The notes: generated by a model from the sequence alone, not told the origin. Positions 27,954 through 37,366 are shown, numbered from the stretch's first letter. The stretch is DNA of 64,000 nt from Cupriavidus sp. P-10 (GCF_003402535.2 NZ_AP025170.1:1860001-1924000); one strand, 5' to 3'. Numbers and translations: made by a program.

Positions 27954-28601
27954 TCAGCGGATGCCCAGCAGCTTATGGGTCTGCAGCGACAGCCGCCAGC
28001 GCGGATGGCGCTGGCAGAAGTCCACCGCGGCGGCGGTATTTTCACGCTGCAGCGGGCCGTCCATGGGCTGCACCAGGAAATGCTGGAAATCAAGCTGCTC
28101 GTATGCGGCAAAATCCTGGTCCGCTTGCGGGATCACCACCTTGAGCTCGTCCCCGCGCCTGACCACCAGTTCGGAACCCATCTTGGGGCTCACGCAAACC
28201 CAGTCGATGCCGGGCGGCACGGCGATGGTGCCGTTGGTCTCGATGGCGATCTCGAAGCCCTGCGCATGCAGCGCATCGATCAGCGGTGCATCAAGCTGCA
28301 GCAGCGGCTCGCCACCGGTGCACACCACCAGCGGCTTGCCCAGCGGCTTGCCACCAGCGCCCTGCGGCCATTCCGAGGCGACCACCGCGGCCAGTTCCTC
28401 GGCAGTACGGTACTTGCCGCCGCGCGTGCCATCGGTGCCGACGAAGTCCGTGTCGCAGAACTGGCACACGGCGCTGGCCCGGTCCTCTTCGCGGCCGCTC
28501 CACAGGTTGCAGCCGGCAAAGCGGCAGAACACCGCGGCGCGGCCGGCGTTGGCGCCCTCGCCCTGCAGCGTATAGAAGATTTCCTTGACGGCGTATGTCA
28601 T
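27954..28601 (-). CDS. queE: 7-carboxy-7-deazaguanine synthase QueE (radical SAM)
   Basis: A 215-residue radical SAM enzyme making 7-carboxy-7-deazaguanine from QueD's product. The cluster loop is Cys31-X14-Cys46-X2-Cys49 rather than CX3CX2C; this expanded loop is the form described for the Burkholderia multivorans enzyme. FYTLQGEGANAGRAAVFCRFAGC and CTGGEPLLQ are typical. The ATG at 28601 gives the normal start MTYAVKEIFYTLQGEG; the frame is open further upstream. It belongs with queD just downstream. queC and queF are not in the window. Confidence 0.92.
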   Translation of the reverse strand: MTYAVKEIFYTLQGEGANAGRAAVFCRFAGCNLWSGREEDRASAVCQFCDTDFVGTDGTRGGKYRTAEELAAVVASEWPQGAGGKPLGKPLVVCTGGEPLLQLDAPLIDALHAQGFEIAIETNGTIAVPPGIDWVCVSPKMGSELVVRRGDELKVVIPQADQDFAAYEQLDFQHFLVQPMDGPLQRENTAAAVDFCQRHPRWRLSLQTHKLLGIR

Positions 28602-28987
28602 GCGTGGGGTCTCTCTGGGACCGTAAACGGATTTTCGGCAGCCTTCGGGCTGGCCGGGTGTCTTGGTATGGTTGGGCAAGGCCAGGGGCCAGTCATGGCG
28701 GATCGCTCGGATGCATTCGGCGGGACCGATGCCACCCCAGGCGGCGCACGATCGTGGCCATCGCTGGCAGCGCGGGCGGGGAGCACCGGGTTTCCCGTGC
28801 CGGGCTCCGGGCACTGCCGGAGGATCCGCCCTGTGGCCTGTCGCAGGCTGCGTCCGGCCGCTCCGGACGCGGTTCGGACAACGGACAAGTATACCAGAGG
28901 GCTAAGGGTTTTCGATTAGTGCCGGCATGGCGGCCGGCGTGAGGACCGGCGTGACGCGTGCGCCGCCCGCCGGCTTGCCGCGTCGCC
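28602..28987. other. 386-bp intergenic region upstream of queE
   Basis: No believable gene. Reading leftward, TATACT at 28893-28888 is a candidate -10 box, which would give queE a leader of roughly 280 bases. I do not see the conserved core of a preQ1 riboswitch, so no function is assigned to the leader. Confidence 0.4.
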
Positions 28988-29494
28988 TTACCTGAGCCCC
29001 AGGTAGTCGCGCTTGCCGATCTGCACGCCCTTGTGGCGCAGGATGTCGTAGGCCGTGGTCACGTGGAAATAGAAGTTGGGCAACGCAAACCCGAGCAGGT
29101 ACGACTTGCCGTCGAACGTCACCGGCCCCTGCCGCAGTTTCAGCTCGATCACGCGCTTTTCGCTGCCCTCGAGCTGCGCCGGCGTGACCTGCTCCAGGAA
29201 CACGATGGTGCGCGCGATCCGGTCCTGCAGTTCGGCGAAGGTGGTTTCGGTGTCGGCGAACGACGGCACCTCGATCCCCGCCAGCCGCGCCGCGCACCCC
29301 TTGGCCGCGTCGCTGGCGCGCTGGATCTGCGCCGACAATGGATCCATGTCGGCGATCAGCCGGGTCTGGATCAGGTCGGCCGGGTCCATGCCCTGCGCCT
29401 GCGCGTGCGCCGCGCCCTTGTCGAGGACCGCGGCAAGGTTGCCGAGCGCGCGGATAAACGGCGGGATCGATACGTCGTACATCGAGAGTGCCAT
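28988..29494 (-). CDS. DUF1993 domain protein
   Basis: A 168-residue helical protein of the DUF1993 family, related in fold to DinB-type four-helix bundles. It starts MALSMYDVSIPPFIRALGNL and has FALPNFYFHVTTAYDILRHKG near the end, both typical. No signal peptide. The ATG at 29494 has AGGAGACTCC just upstream. It is monocistronic as far as can be seen. The function of the family is not established. Confidence 0.85.
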   Translation of the reverse strand: MALSMYDVSIPPFIRALGNLAAVLDKGAAHAQAQGMDPADLIQTRLIADMDPLSAQIQRASDAAKGCAARLAGIEVPSFADTETTFAELQDRIARTIVFLEQVTPAQLEGSEKRVIELKLRQGPVTFDGKSYLLGFALPNFYFHVTTAYDILRHKGVQIGKRDYLGLR

Positions 29495-29734
29495 GGAGTC
29501 TCCTGGTGAGGCTTGTGTTGTCGTGGTCGTTGAGGGTCGGCCTGGGCAGCCTGCCGCGAGCATAGAACGGATCGGCCTTTGCCGCAGAAAGCCTCCGCAT
29601 TCTTGCAGCCAGTGCCGGCGTCCCTTGCCGCATCCGAGGGCAACACAACAGTGTCAGCGCCGCGGGCCGGCAACCTGATTTAACATATCCGGCCATCGCC
29701 CCGGATTCCGCCGGGGCCACCGCCGCGCCCCCAC

Positions 29735-30136
29735 ATGAATGCGCCGTTCCCCCTTCGCGAGGAGTGCCCGCCAGGCGCCTGCATCTGCGGGCGCGAAGCG
29801 CTTATGAGTGACCCCAACGCCGACCTGCGCGTGCTACGGCTCACCCGCCAGGAAGAAAAGCGCCTGGTCGAACGGCTCGAGAACCTCACCAGCCTGGCCG
29901 AGCTACGCCGCATGGAGGGCCTGATGCAGGCCCAGCTTGGCATCATGCTGACCATCACCCCCAGCGCGCGTGGCGTGAAGACGGTGCGCGGCATCAATAT
30001 CCAGGTGCAGGAACAGCCGGGCCTGTGCCGCAAGATCCGCCAGTCCATTCCCGCGGCGATCCGGCGCAGCATGGAACAGCACCCCGAGATCGCCTATGCG
30101 ATCGTCGACGCGCACGACCTGCTGGGCGGGATCTGA
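29735..30136 (+). CDS. Conserved protein of unknown function (133 aa) with N-terminal cysteine cluster
   Basis: I do not recognise a family. The first 20 residues contain Cys11, Cys16 and Cys18 (ECPPGACICG), suggesting a metal site or a thiol pair. The rest is charged and probably helical (LTRQEEKRLVERLENL, LAELRRMEGLMQAQLG), ending in YAIVDAHDLLGGI. If translation instead begins at the internal ATG at 29804 (MSDPNADLRVL), the cysteine cluster is lost; neither start has a strong ribosome binding site. It converges with the LysR gene. Confidence 0.65.
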   Translation: MNAPFPLREECPPGACICGREALMSDPNADLRVLRLTRQEEKRLVERLENLTSLAELRRMEGLMQAQLGIMLTITPSARGVKTVRGINIQVQEQPGLCRKIRQSIPAAIRRSMEQHPEIAYAIVDAHDLLGGI

Positions 30137-30150
30137 AGGGCCGCGACGCC

Positions 30151-31062
30151 CTACTCGTCAAACGGCCGCCTGCCCAGCGCCTCGACCACATGGTCGACAA
30201 AGCAGGTGATGCGCGAAGCGAGCGTAGTGTTCCGGTAGTAAACCGCGTTGATCGGCTGGCGCACATCCAGCGACTGCGCGCCAAACAGCGGCATCAGCCG
30301 CCCGCTGCGCCGATCGTCTCGCGTCATGAAATCCGACAGGCATACGATGCCGAGCCCCGCCAGCGCCAGATGGCGCAGGGTTTCGCCGCTGGACGAGGCG
30401 ATCGTCGGCTTGATATGCACCGCGTCGCCGCGCTCGCCACGCTCGTCGCGCAGCGGCCAGTCGTTAAGCGACTCAGGCTGGGTGAAGCCGAGCAGCGCGT
30501 GCCCGGCCAGGTCGCCCGGCGTTGCCGGCGTGCCATGCCGCTGCACGTAAGCCGGGCTGGCCAGCACGCGCACGCGGCTGCTGCCGATCGGACGCGCATG
30601 CAGCGTCGAGTCCTTCAGCGCGCCAATGCGGAAGGCCACGTCGGTCCGCTTCTCGATCAGGTCGATGATGCCCTCGTTCGAATTCAGCTCCAGTTCCACC
30701 TGCGGATAGCGAGCACGGAAGCCATCCACCAGCGGCACGATCACATGCAGCATGAACGGCGTGGCGGCATCGACACGCAGACGCCCCACGGGCTGCATCC
30801 GGCGCGCCGCCATCTGCTCTTCCGCGGCGTCCACCGAGGCAAGGATGGCGCGGGCCTGCTCCAGGAACGCAGCGCCTTCCTCCGTCAGCTCCAGCCGGCG
30901 TGTGGTGCGCCTTAGCAGCGTGGTCTGCAGCTTTTCCTCCAGCCGGCCCAGGGTACGGCTGGCCGCCGAGATGGTCAGCCCGAGGTGGTCGGCTGCCGCC
31001 GTGATCGAGCCGGTGTCGACGACCGCGACGAACGCCTGCATTTCATCGAGGGTGGTCTTCAT
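30151..31062 (-). CDS. LysR family transcriptional regulator
   Basis: A 303-residue LysR-type regulator. The HTH lies in residues ~4-62 (LDEMQAFVAVVDTGSITAAADHLGLTISAASRTLGRLEE) and the effector domain in ~90-295. The ATG at 31062 matches the family start. It diverges from the MFS-dkgB-oxidoreductase genes; the 116-bp gap holds two inverted repeats, so it very likely controls that operon and itself. The effector is unknown, perhaps an electrophile given the enzymes next door. Confidence 0.9.
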   Translation of the reverse strand: MKTTLDEMQAFVAVVDTGSITAAADHLGLTISAASRTLGRLEEKLQTTLLRRTTRRLELTEEGAAFLEQARAILASVDAAEEQMAARRMQPVGRLRVDAATPFMLHVIVPLVDGFRARYPQVELELNSNEGIIDLIEKRTDVAFRIGALKDSTLHARPIGSSRVRVLASPAYVQRHGTPATPGDLAGHALLGFTQPESLNDWPLRDERGERGDAVHIKPTIASSSGETLRHLALAGLGIVCLSDFMTRDDRRSGRLMPLFGAQSLDVRQPINAVYYRNTTLASRITCFVDHVVEALGRRPFDE

Positions 31063-31064
31063 TG

Positions 31065-31123
31065 TTGATTTCAAATCAAATGTATTTGGCTTATACACGG
31101 CTTTTTCTGCAAATGTAAAGCCG
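31065..31123. promoter_or_regulatory. Two inverted repeats in the LysR/MFS divergent promoter region
   Basis: TTGATTT-C-AAATCAA at 31065-31079 is a perfect 15-bp palindrome just inside the LysR leader. CGGCTTT at 31098-31104 pairs with AAAGCCG at 31117-31123. Both are placed where a LysR protein would bind to control the divergent genes. Confidence 0.4.
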
Positions 31124-31178
31124 TCACACTGCGATCCATTCCCTGTCCACCCGTTCAAACGCAACCCGGATCGCAGAC

Positions 31179-32363
31179 ATGCCCCTCGCACTGCTCGCCC
31201 TGACCCTGGCGGCCTTCGCCATCGGCACCACGGAATTCGTCATCGTCGGCCTGATTCCGACTATCGCGGCTGACCTTGGCGTCACGTTGCCGTCGGCCGG
31301 CCTGCTGGTCAGCCTGTATGCGCTGAGCGTCGCCATCGGCGCCCCGCTGCTGACCGCGCTCACCGGCCGGCTGCCGCGCAAGCCGCTGCTGGTCGGGCTG
31401 ATGGCGCTGTTCACCGTCGGCAACCTGGTCGCCTGGCAGGCGCCCGGCTACGACACGCTGATCGTGGCGCGCATACTGACCGGGCTGGCACACGGCGTGT
31501 TCTTTTCGGTCGGTTCGATCATCGCCACCGGGCTGGTGCCGCGCGACAAGGCCGCCAGCGCCATCGCCACCATGTTCAGCGGCATGACGGTGGCCTTCGT
31601 CACCGGCATTCCTCTCGGCACCTTCATTGGCCAGCACTTCGGCTGGCATGCCACCTTCCTTGCCGTGTCGGCATTCGGCGTGGTGGCGCTGGTTGGTGCA
31701 CTCGTGTTCGTGCCCAGCAAGATCCCGCACACCCCGCCGGCACCGCTGCTGCGGCAGGCCCGCGTGCTGCTGCAACCGCGCCTGCTGCTGGTCTACGCCA
31801 TGACGGCGGTCGGCTATGGCGGCTCGCTGATCGCCTTCACGTTCCTGGCGCCGATCCTGCAGGACATCGCCGGCTTCCAGCCGGACATGGTCGGCCTGGT
31901 GTTGCTGGCCTACGGCATCTCGGTCGCGGCGGGCAATGTCTGGGGCGGGCGCCTGGCCGACCGCAAGGGCGCGGTCAGCGCGCTGAAGACGATCTTCCTG
32001 CTGCTGGCGGCGGTACTGCTGGTGCTGACCTTCACCGCGCCGAACAAATGGCTGGTGGTGTTGACCGTGCTGGCCTGGGGCGCCGTGGCCTTCGGCAACG
32101 TGCCCGGCCTGCAGGTGTACGTGGTGCAGCAGGCCGAGAAGGTCGCGCCCGACGCCATCGACGTCGCCGCCGGCTTCAACATCGCCGCGTTCAACCTCGG
32201 CGTGGCCGGCGGCGCCTGGGGCGGCGCGCTGGTGGTCGGCCACCTGGGCCTGTCGCATACGCCGTGGATCGCCGCGCTGGTGACACTGGCGGCGTTCGGC
32301 CTGACCGCGCTGTCAGGCTACCTGGACAAGCAGGCGCCGATGGCACAACCGGCCGCGGCCTGA
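31179..32363 (+). CDS. MFS transporter, DHA1 drug-efflux type
   Basis: A 394-residue inner-membrane protein with 12 predicted transmembrane segments. It starts LALLALTLAAFAIGTTEFVIVGLIPTIA, the signature of the DHA1 family that includes AraJ, YdhP and chloramphenicol exporters, and has GRLPRKPLLVG between TM2 and TM3. It probably exports a small hydrophobic compound by proton antiport. It is first in a run with dkgB (54 bp later) and an Old Yellow Enzyme, under the divergent LysR. Confidence 0.88.
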   Translation: MPLALLALTLAAFAIGTTEFVIVGLIPTIAADLGVTLPSAGLLVSLYALSVAIGAPLLTALTGRLPRKPLLVGLMALFTVGNLVAWQAPGYDTLIVARILTGLAHGVFFSVGSIIATGLVPRDKAASAIATMFSGMTVAFVTGIPLGTFIGQHFGWHATFLAVSAFGVVALVGALVFVPSKIPHTPPAPLLRQARVLLQPRLLLVYAMTAVGYGGSLIAFTFLAPILQDIAGFQPDMVGLVLLAYGISVAAGNVWGGRLADRKGAVSALKTIFLLLAAVLLVLTFTAPNKWLVVLTVLAWGAVAFGNVPGLQVYVVQQAEKVAPDAIDVAAGFNIAAFNLGVAGGAWGGALVVGHLGLSHTPWIAALVTLAAFGLTALSGYLDKQAPMAQPAAA

Positions 32364-32417
32364 GCCAATCCATCTGAATTCTGCATTGCCCCATCCACTG
32401 AACCAAGGAGTCATTCC

Positions 32418-33221
32418 ATGAGCATCCCTTCCTTCGGCGTCGGCACGTTCCGCCTGACCGGCCAGACCGTGATCGATTCGGTGCGCACCGCGCTGGACCT
32501 CGGCTATCGTGCCATCGACACCGCGCAGATCTACGGCAATGAAGCCGACGTCGGCCAGGCCATCGCCGAGAGCGGCGTGCCGCGCGGCGATCTGTTCGTC
32601 ACCACCAAGATCTGGGTGGAAAACTACGCCGCCGACAAGCTGGTGCCCAGCCTGCGCGACAGCCTGGCCAAGCTGCGCACCGACTATGTCGACCTGACGC
32701 TGATCCACTGGCCGGCGCCGGGCAACGGCGTCGCGCTGCCCGAGTACATGGCCGCGCTGGCCGAGGCCAAGGCACTGGGGCTGACGCGCCAGATCGGCAT
32801 CTCGAACTTCAATATCGATTTGACGCGGCAGGCCATCGCCGCGGTCGGCAAGGATGCCATTGCCACCAACCAGATCGAACTCAGCCCGTATCTGCAGAAC
32901 CGCAAGCTGACTGCGTTCCTGAAGGACCAGGGCATCGCCGTGACCTCGTACATGACGCTGGCTTACGGCAAGGTGCTGAACGACCCGGTCATCGCCGAGA
33001 TCGCACGCAAGCACGACGCCACGCCGGCACAGGCGGTGCTGGCCTGGGCGCTGCAGCTTGGCTATGCGGTCATCCCGTCGTCAACGAAGCGAGAGAACCT
33101 CGCCAGCAACCTGCTGGCCCGCGACCTGCGCCTGGACGAAACCGACATGCTGAAGATCGCCGCGCTCGAACGCAACGGCCGTGAAGTGAGCCCCGAGGGC
33201 CTGGCCCCGGTGTGGGACTGA
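32418..33221 (+). CDS. dkgB: Aldo/keto reductase, 2,5-diketo-D-gluconate reductase B type
   Basis: A 267-residue NADPH-dependent reductase very close to E. coli DkgB, with near-identical blocks ([60 protein letters not shown]). The catalytic tetrad is Asp34, Tyr39, Lys64 and His97. DkgB reduces 2,5-diketogluconate in vitro and methylglyoxal and other aldehydes in the cell. AAGGAG is 9 bases before the ATG. Confidence 0.92.
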   Translation: MSIPSFGVGTFRLTGQTVIDSVRTALDLGYRAIDTAQIYGNEADVGQAIAESGVPRGDLFVTTKIWVENYAADKLVPSLRDSLAKLRTDYVDLTLIHWPAPGNGVALPEYMAALAEAKALGLTRQIGISNFNIDLTRQAIAAVGKDAIATNQIELSPYLQNRKLTAFLKDQGIAVTSYMTLAYGKVLNDPVIAEIARKHDATPAQAVLAWALQLGYAVIPSSTKRENLASNLLARDLRLDETDMLKIAALERNGREVSPEGLAPVWD

Positions 33222-33272
33222 CGGCGCCAACCCTTGATTCCGCCGGTGCCGCGGCACCGGCGATGGAGACCC

Positions 33273-34397
33273 ATGATGACTGACCAAACCGCATTCGATC
33301 CCCTGTTCCAGCCGCTGCCCCTCGGCGGCCTGGGCCTGCCCAACCGTATCGTGATGCCACCGATGACGCGTTCGCGGGCCAGCCAGCCTGGCGACGTCCC
33401 GAACGCGCTGATGGCCGAGTACTATGCGCAACGCGCCGGCGCCGGCCTGATCGTCAGCGAAGGCACGTGGATCTCGCCGCTCGGCAAAGGCTATGCGTGG
33501 ACACCCGGCATCCACACCGACGAACAGATCGAGGGGTGGCGCAAGGTCACCGGGGCCGTGCATGCCGCGGGCGGGCGCATCTTCGCGCAGTTGTGGCACG
33601 TGGGCCGCCTCAGCCACAGCAGCCTGCTTGGCGGGCAATCGCCAGTATCGTCGTCCGCGCTGCAAGCCGAAGGCGTCAACGTGTTTATCGCCGACAACGA
33701 CGGCCGCCCCGGATTCGTCCAGGCATCGAAGCCGCGCGCGCTCAGCGTGGAAGAGATCCGGGAAATCGTCGGGCAATACCGGCAGGCGGCGCGCAATGCG
33801 ATGGCGGCAGGTTTCGATGGCGTCGAACTGCACGCCGCCAACGGCTACCTGGTCAACCAGTTCATCGACTCCGGGGCCAATGACCGCACCGACGCCTATG
33901 GCGGCTCGCTGCCAAACCGCCTGCGCTTCCTCGACGAGGTGACGCGCGCGCTGATCGAGGGCACTGGCGACAGGCAGCGCGTGGGCATCAGGCTGGCACC
34001 GCTGACCACGCTCAATGGCTGCGTCGACGCGGATCCGGAGACCACCTACACCGCCGCCGCGAAACTGCTCGGCGAGATCGGCATCGGCTACCTGCACATC
34101 GCCGAAGCGGACTGGGACGACGCGCCGCACATGCCGGTCGCGTTCAAGCAGCAACTACGCGCGGCCTTTCCCGGCGTGCTGATCTACGCCGGCAAGTACA
34201 CCGGCGAACGCGCGCGCACGGCTTTGGATGAAGGCTGGGCCGACATGGTCGCCTTCGGCAGGCCATTCGTCGCCAACCCCGACCTGCCTGAGCGCCTGCG
34301 GCACGGCGCACCGCTCAACATGCATGACCGCGACACGCTGTTCGGCGGCGATGCGCGCGGGTTGACCGACTATCCCACGCTGGCTGCGGCTGCCTGA
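33273..34397 (+). CDS. Alkene reductase, Old Yellow Enzyme family (NemA-like)
   Basis: A 374-residue FMN-dependent ene-reductase of the OYE family. It contains NRIVMPPMTRSRAS near the start, ELHAANGYLVNQF (substrate His and Asn), the block with YGGSLPNRLRF, and C-terminal GWADMVAFGRPFVANPDLPER. Such enzymes reduce electrophilic alkenes, nitro-esters and maleimides with NADPH. Two adjacent ATGs (33273, 33276) can start it. Last of the LysR-controlled MFS-dkgB-OYE group, which looks like a reactive-electrophile defence set. Confidence 0.9.
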   Translation: MMTDQTAFDPLFQPLPLGGLGLPNRIVMPPMTRSRASQPGDVPNALMAEYYAQRAGAGLIVSEGTWISPLGKGYAWTPGIHTDEQIEGWRKVTGAVHAAGGRIFAQLWHVGRLSHSSLLGGQSPVSSSALQAEGVNVFIADNDGRPGFVQASKPRALSVEEIREIVGQYRQAARNAMAAGFDGVELHAANGYLVNQFIDSGANDRTDAYGGSLPNRLRFLDEVTRALIEGTGDRQRVGIRLAPLTTLNGCVDADPETTYTAAAKLLGEIGIGYLHIAEADWDDAPHMPVAFKQQLRAAFPGVLIYAGKYTGERARTALDEGWADMVAFGRPFVANPDLPERLRHGAPLNMHDRDTLFGGDARGLTDYPTLAAAA

Positions 34398-34488
34398 GCG
34401 TCTCAGCACAGCAATCAAGTCATGACATGGGTTGACAGGTTCTGGTGGCGCCCCGGTGCGCCAATCGCCGCGCTGCAGCGGCGCCATG

Positions 34489-35586
34489 CTAGTCGAGGCG
34501 CTGGCGCTGGTCCTGGCTGAAATAGGCAAGCCGGTACAACCGCCATGGTGCCTGCGCACGGTCGCGGCAATAGCCATAGCGGAAGATGTCTTCCACCGCG
34601 GGCAGGTCATAGCGCAGGTCGGTGAACCAGACGCAGGCGGCCGTTTCGCCCGGCGGCGGTGTTGCCGGCATCGCGGTCATGGCGGAAATGGCCGGATAGA
34701 CTGCAAACCGCCTGAAATCGGCAAAGTCCGGCCGCACCCAGAGCTGCCATGCAAGCGCCCGCTCAGCCCGCGCCTGCGGCAGCTGCGGCCGCTGCGTCCA
34801 CGCGATGCGCGCGGGCGGCACATAGGCCCTGGCCATCGCGGGCAGGCGCCCCAGCACCCGCCATGGCGGCACCCATGCAGAATGCCCGGCCAGGTTGACG
34901 TGGGCAACATGGTAGTCCGTCCCTGCGCGGGCGATCAGCTTCCAGTTGAATGGAGAAAACGGCTGGGGGAGCGCGTTTACGCCCTGCGCCCGGATGCCGG
35001 CAGCATGCAAGGATTCGTTCGCCAGTTCCAGCGCACGTTGCCTGAGCACGCCCTGGACGCCGACATAGGCGCACAGCAGCACCATGCTCGCCAGCGCTGC
35101 CCGTGCACGCCGCTGCAGCGGCAGGCAAAGTGCCAGGCCCAGGCCAGACACCACGATACCGCTCAGCAGCGGATCGAACAGGAAGGTGGTGCCGAGGCTG
35201 AAGCGCCGTTCGGAGCCGGGATAGAAGATGCGGGTGCCATAGACGGTGATCAGGTCCAGCGCGATGTGGCTGGCCACGCCGAGGCAACTGACGGCGAGCG
35301 CTTCGCGCCAGGCCTGGCGCCGGCGCGTCACCAGGCAGAACAGTCCGGCAAGCAATGCGCCCCAGGCCGGAAGCAGCAGCAGCGAATGCGTCGGCCCCTG
35401 ATGCCACTGGGCCAGGAAACGCAGCGGATGGACCAGGAAGCCCAGGAAATCAATATCCGGAAAGGCTCCGGCGGCAGCGCCAAGCAGCAGTCGTTCGCAA
35501 GTGCGGAGGCGCCGGCCGGGAGCCTCGTCCATGGGGACGGCCAGCGCAACCTGCGCGCCCATCAAGGCGTGGGTGATCGTGTCCAT
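34489..35586 (-). CDS. Membrane-bound metal-dependent hydrolase (YdjM/DUF457 family)
   Basis: A 365-residue inner-membrane protein. The start MDTITHALMGAQVAL and AAGAFPDIDFLGF, then QWHQGPTHSLLLL, carry the His/Asp metal-binding motifs of the family; four or five hydrophobic segments fill the first ~210 residues, and a soluble ~150-residue C-terminal part follows (DLRYDLPAVEDIF near the end). Some relatives are LexA-controlled. Its ATG lies inside the 3' end of the TetR gene (25-bp overlap), so the two are co-transcribed. The substrate is unknown. Confidence 0.85.
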   Translation of the reverse strand: MDTITHALMGAQVALAVPMDEAPGRRLRTCERLLLGAAAGAFPDIDFLGFLVHPLRFLAQWHQGPTHSLLLLPAWGALLAGLFCLVTRRRQAWREALAVSCLGVASHIALDLITVYGTRIFYPGSERRFSLGTTFLFDPLLSGIVVSGLGLALCLPLQRRARAALASMVLLCAYVGVQGVLRQRALELANESLHAAGIRAQGVNALPQPFSPFNWKLIARAGTDYHVAHVNLAGHSAWVPPWRVLGRLPAMARAYVPPARIAWTQRPQLPQARAERALAWQLWVRPDFADFRRFAVYPAISAMTAMPATPPPGETAACVWFTDLRYDLPAVEDIFRYGYCRDRAQAPWRLYRLAYFSQDQRQRLD

Positions 35587-36194
35587 CCGGGCCGGGCTCC
35601 GGTGTCGCCAGGACGGCGCAAGGCCAGGCGCTCGGCGCAGCGCAGCTGCCGATCGAGCCAGGCCCGCGTGCGGCCGGCATCGGGTGAATGGTCGCGCAGC
35701 CAGCAGCCGAAAGTAGAGAGGAAGATGCCGGTCAGCACGACCTCCCCCACTTCGCGGCGCCAGCCGGATTCTGGCAGGCGGGCAGCTTCCCGCAGCCACT
35801 GCACGGTGCGGCTGATATGCAGCAGGCCCTGCACCTGCAGATGCACGTGCTCCGGCTGCAGCTTGTAGCACAGCATCTGGGCAGTGAGTCGCCGGTGCGG
35901 GGCCAGCGCCTCCAGCCAGGCGAGGATGGCCTGCTCCAGCCGCTCGCGGTGGGACAGGGCGCCCCAGCCTTCACGCGCGGACGCGCGCACCAGCGCAAGG
36001 TCCGCGCGCTCGAACCACGCTTCGGCCAGGTCGTCCTTCTGCCGGTAATGCCGATGGATCTCGTCCAGGCCGATGCCCATCTCGTCGGCGACATCATGCA
36101 GATGCAGGGCGTCCCAGCCGCTGCGCTCGCCGAGCATCACAGCGGCCTCCAGGATCCGGCCGGCCAGGGCTGCATTGTCGTTCATGGCGTTCAT
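35562..36194 (-). CDS. TetR family transcriptional regulator
   Basis: A 210-residue TetR-type repressor. The HTH is in residues ~10-55 (RILEAAVMLGERSGWDALHLHDVADEMGIGLDEIHRHYRQKDDL), and the rest is the helical ligand domain. The ATG at 36194 has GAGGAC upstream; 36185 is an alternative. It overlaps the membrane hydrolase gene by 25 bp, which it probably regulates together with itself. Confidence 0.85.
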   Translation of the reverse strand: MNAMNDNAALAGRILEAAVMLGERSGWDALHLHDVADEMGIGLDEIHRHYRQKDDLAEAWFERADLALVRASAREGWGALSHRERLEQAILAWLEALAPHRRLTAQMLCYKLQPEHVHLQVQGLLHISRTVQWLREAARLPESGWRREVGEVVLTGIFLSTFGCWLRDHSPDAGRTRAWLDRQLRCAERLALRRPGDTGARPGWTRSPTP

Positions 36195-36406
36195 GGCTTT
36201 GCCGTCCTCGGGAATGCGTCTCCACGATACTTTCCAGCATAGAAAGGCAGCGCGCATCCGGGCGCCGATTTCTGCGCCATGTGCGCGATGCTGCCGAACC
36301 AGGCGCAGCGAGGAGCCTGCCCGCCTGCGCACGGTTCGGCACCTGCCACGCCAATTCGGCTGCGGCGCTATAGACACTGCAGGCGGCCGACGTACCGGGC
36401 TGATGC

Positions 36407-37366
36407 CTATGGCGTGACGACGACGGAGCGGAATTGCTTGCGGGCAGCCGGCACGTCCTTGCATATTCGCTCGCCGTACCGCACATCGCCGTCGTCACTG
36501 AGGACGCGGACAGCCGTCGTGCCCGGCAGCTCGAACAGGCCCTCGGGCTTCATGCCGGCGATAGCGTCCGTACTGAATGCCACGGGCGCATCCGAGCTGG
36601 CGCCAGACCACCGGTACAGCGCAAACGTCCCGTCGTCGGCCACCGGCCCGGCGGCGATCACGTATTCCTTGCCCACCCGCTCGATACCACGAATGCCTCG
36701 GCCGCCGAGGTCAATCAGGATCGGCGCGCCGAAGCGCGCGGCCTTCCCGTTGATCACGGCAGCGGGGTTGTCCAGCGGCACGAGGATCGCCTTGCCGCCG
36801 ACCAGCGGATTGCGGAATCCGATCAGCAGGCCGCTATCCGCGGCGGCCAGCCCTTCGATATTGAAGCCATCACACTGCTCGGGCGGCAGCTTCGCGGCTG
36901 CCTTCAGCCGCAGATCGTCCAGCGCCGGTGTTGCCAGCAGATCTCGCTGCAGCTTTTTGTACGGCTTGCCCACCGGCGATACCGACAGCCGTGCCGGATC
37001 GATGTCCACCGCGAAGAATCGATGGCGCCTTCCCTTTTCCTTGCCCCCGGACGTCCGCCCGTGCGAGGAGACGATGTAGACGCGGTCACCCACCACCGCT
37101 GCGGCCTCGAGGTCGGAATCGTCATCCTCGTCGGTGCCGAGGAAGGCGTGCAGCGGCACGACCCGAACCGGCCGCGCCTGCCCGTTCTTGTACAGGGTCA
37201 GCACGTTGTGCTCGTTGTCCACCACCACGAAGTGACTGGCACCGAGCGCAAAGCCGGCCGACGCATCGCACAACCCGGCATAGGTTTCCACGCTCGCCGC
37301 GCCGGCGCTCCCCGCGCCCAGCAGCAGGCACAACATCAGACCCGCGATCTTGCGCGCACCACGCAT
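36407..37366 (-). CDS. Exported DUF3616 protein
   Basis: A 319-residue protein with a signal peptide (residues 1-23, cleavage near AGAAS) and a beta-propeller-like DUF3616 region (FVVVDNEHNVLTLY, DLEAAAVVGDRVYIVSSHGR, FNIEGLAAADSGLLIGFRNP, GGRGIRGIERVGKEYVIAAGP, KPEGLFELPG). The two (I/L)EG(L)A blocks suggest a metal- or sugar-binding propeller. AAAGGAGGAACC before the ATG is a near-ideal ribosome binding site, implying good translation. The function of the family is unknown. Confidence 0.8.
   Translation of the reverse strand: MRGARKIAGLMLCLLLGAGSAGAASVETYAGLCDASAGFALGASHFVVVDNEHNVLTLYKNGQARPVRVVPLHAFLGTDEDDDSDLEAAAVVGDRVYIVSSHGRTSGGKEKGRRHRFFAVDIDPARLSVSPVGKPYKKLQRDLLATPALDDLRLKAAAKLPPEQCDGFNIEGLAAADSGLLIGFRNPLVGGKAILVPLDNPAAVINGKAARFGAPILIDLGGRGIRGIERVGKEYVIAAGPVADDGTFALYRWSGASSDAPVAFSTDAIAGMKPEGLFELPGTTAVRVLSDDGDVRYGERICKDVPAARKQFRSVVVTP

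Noticed and set aside
28602..28987. A preQ1 riboswitch in the possible queE leader
   Set aside because: I could not find the conserved aptamer core, and the promoter itself is uncertain.
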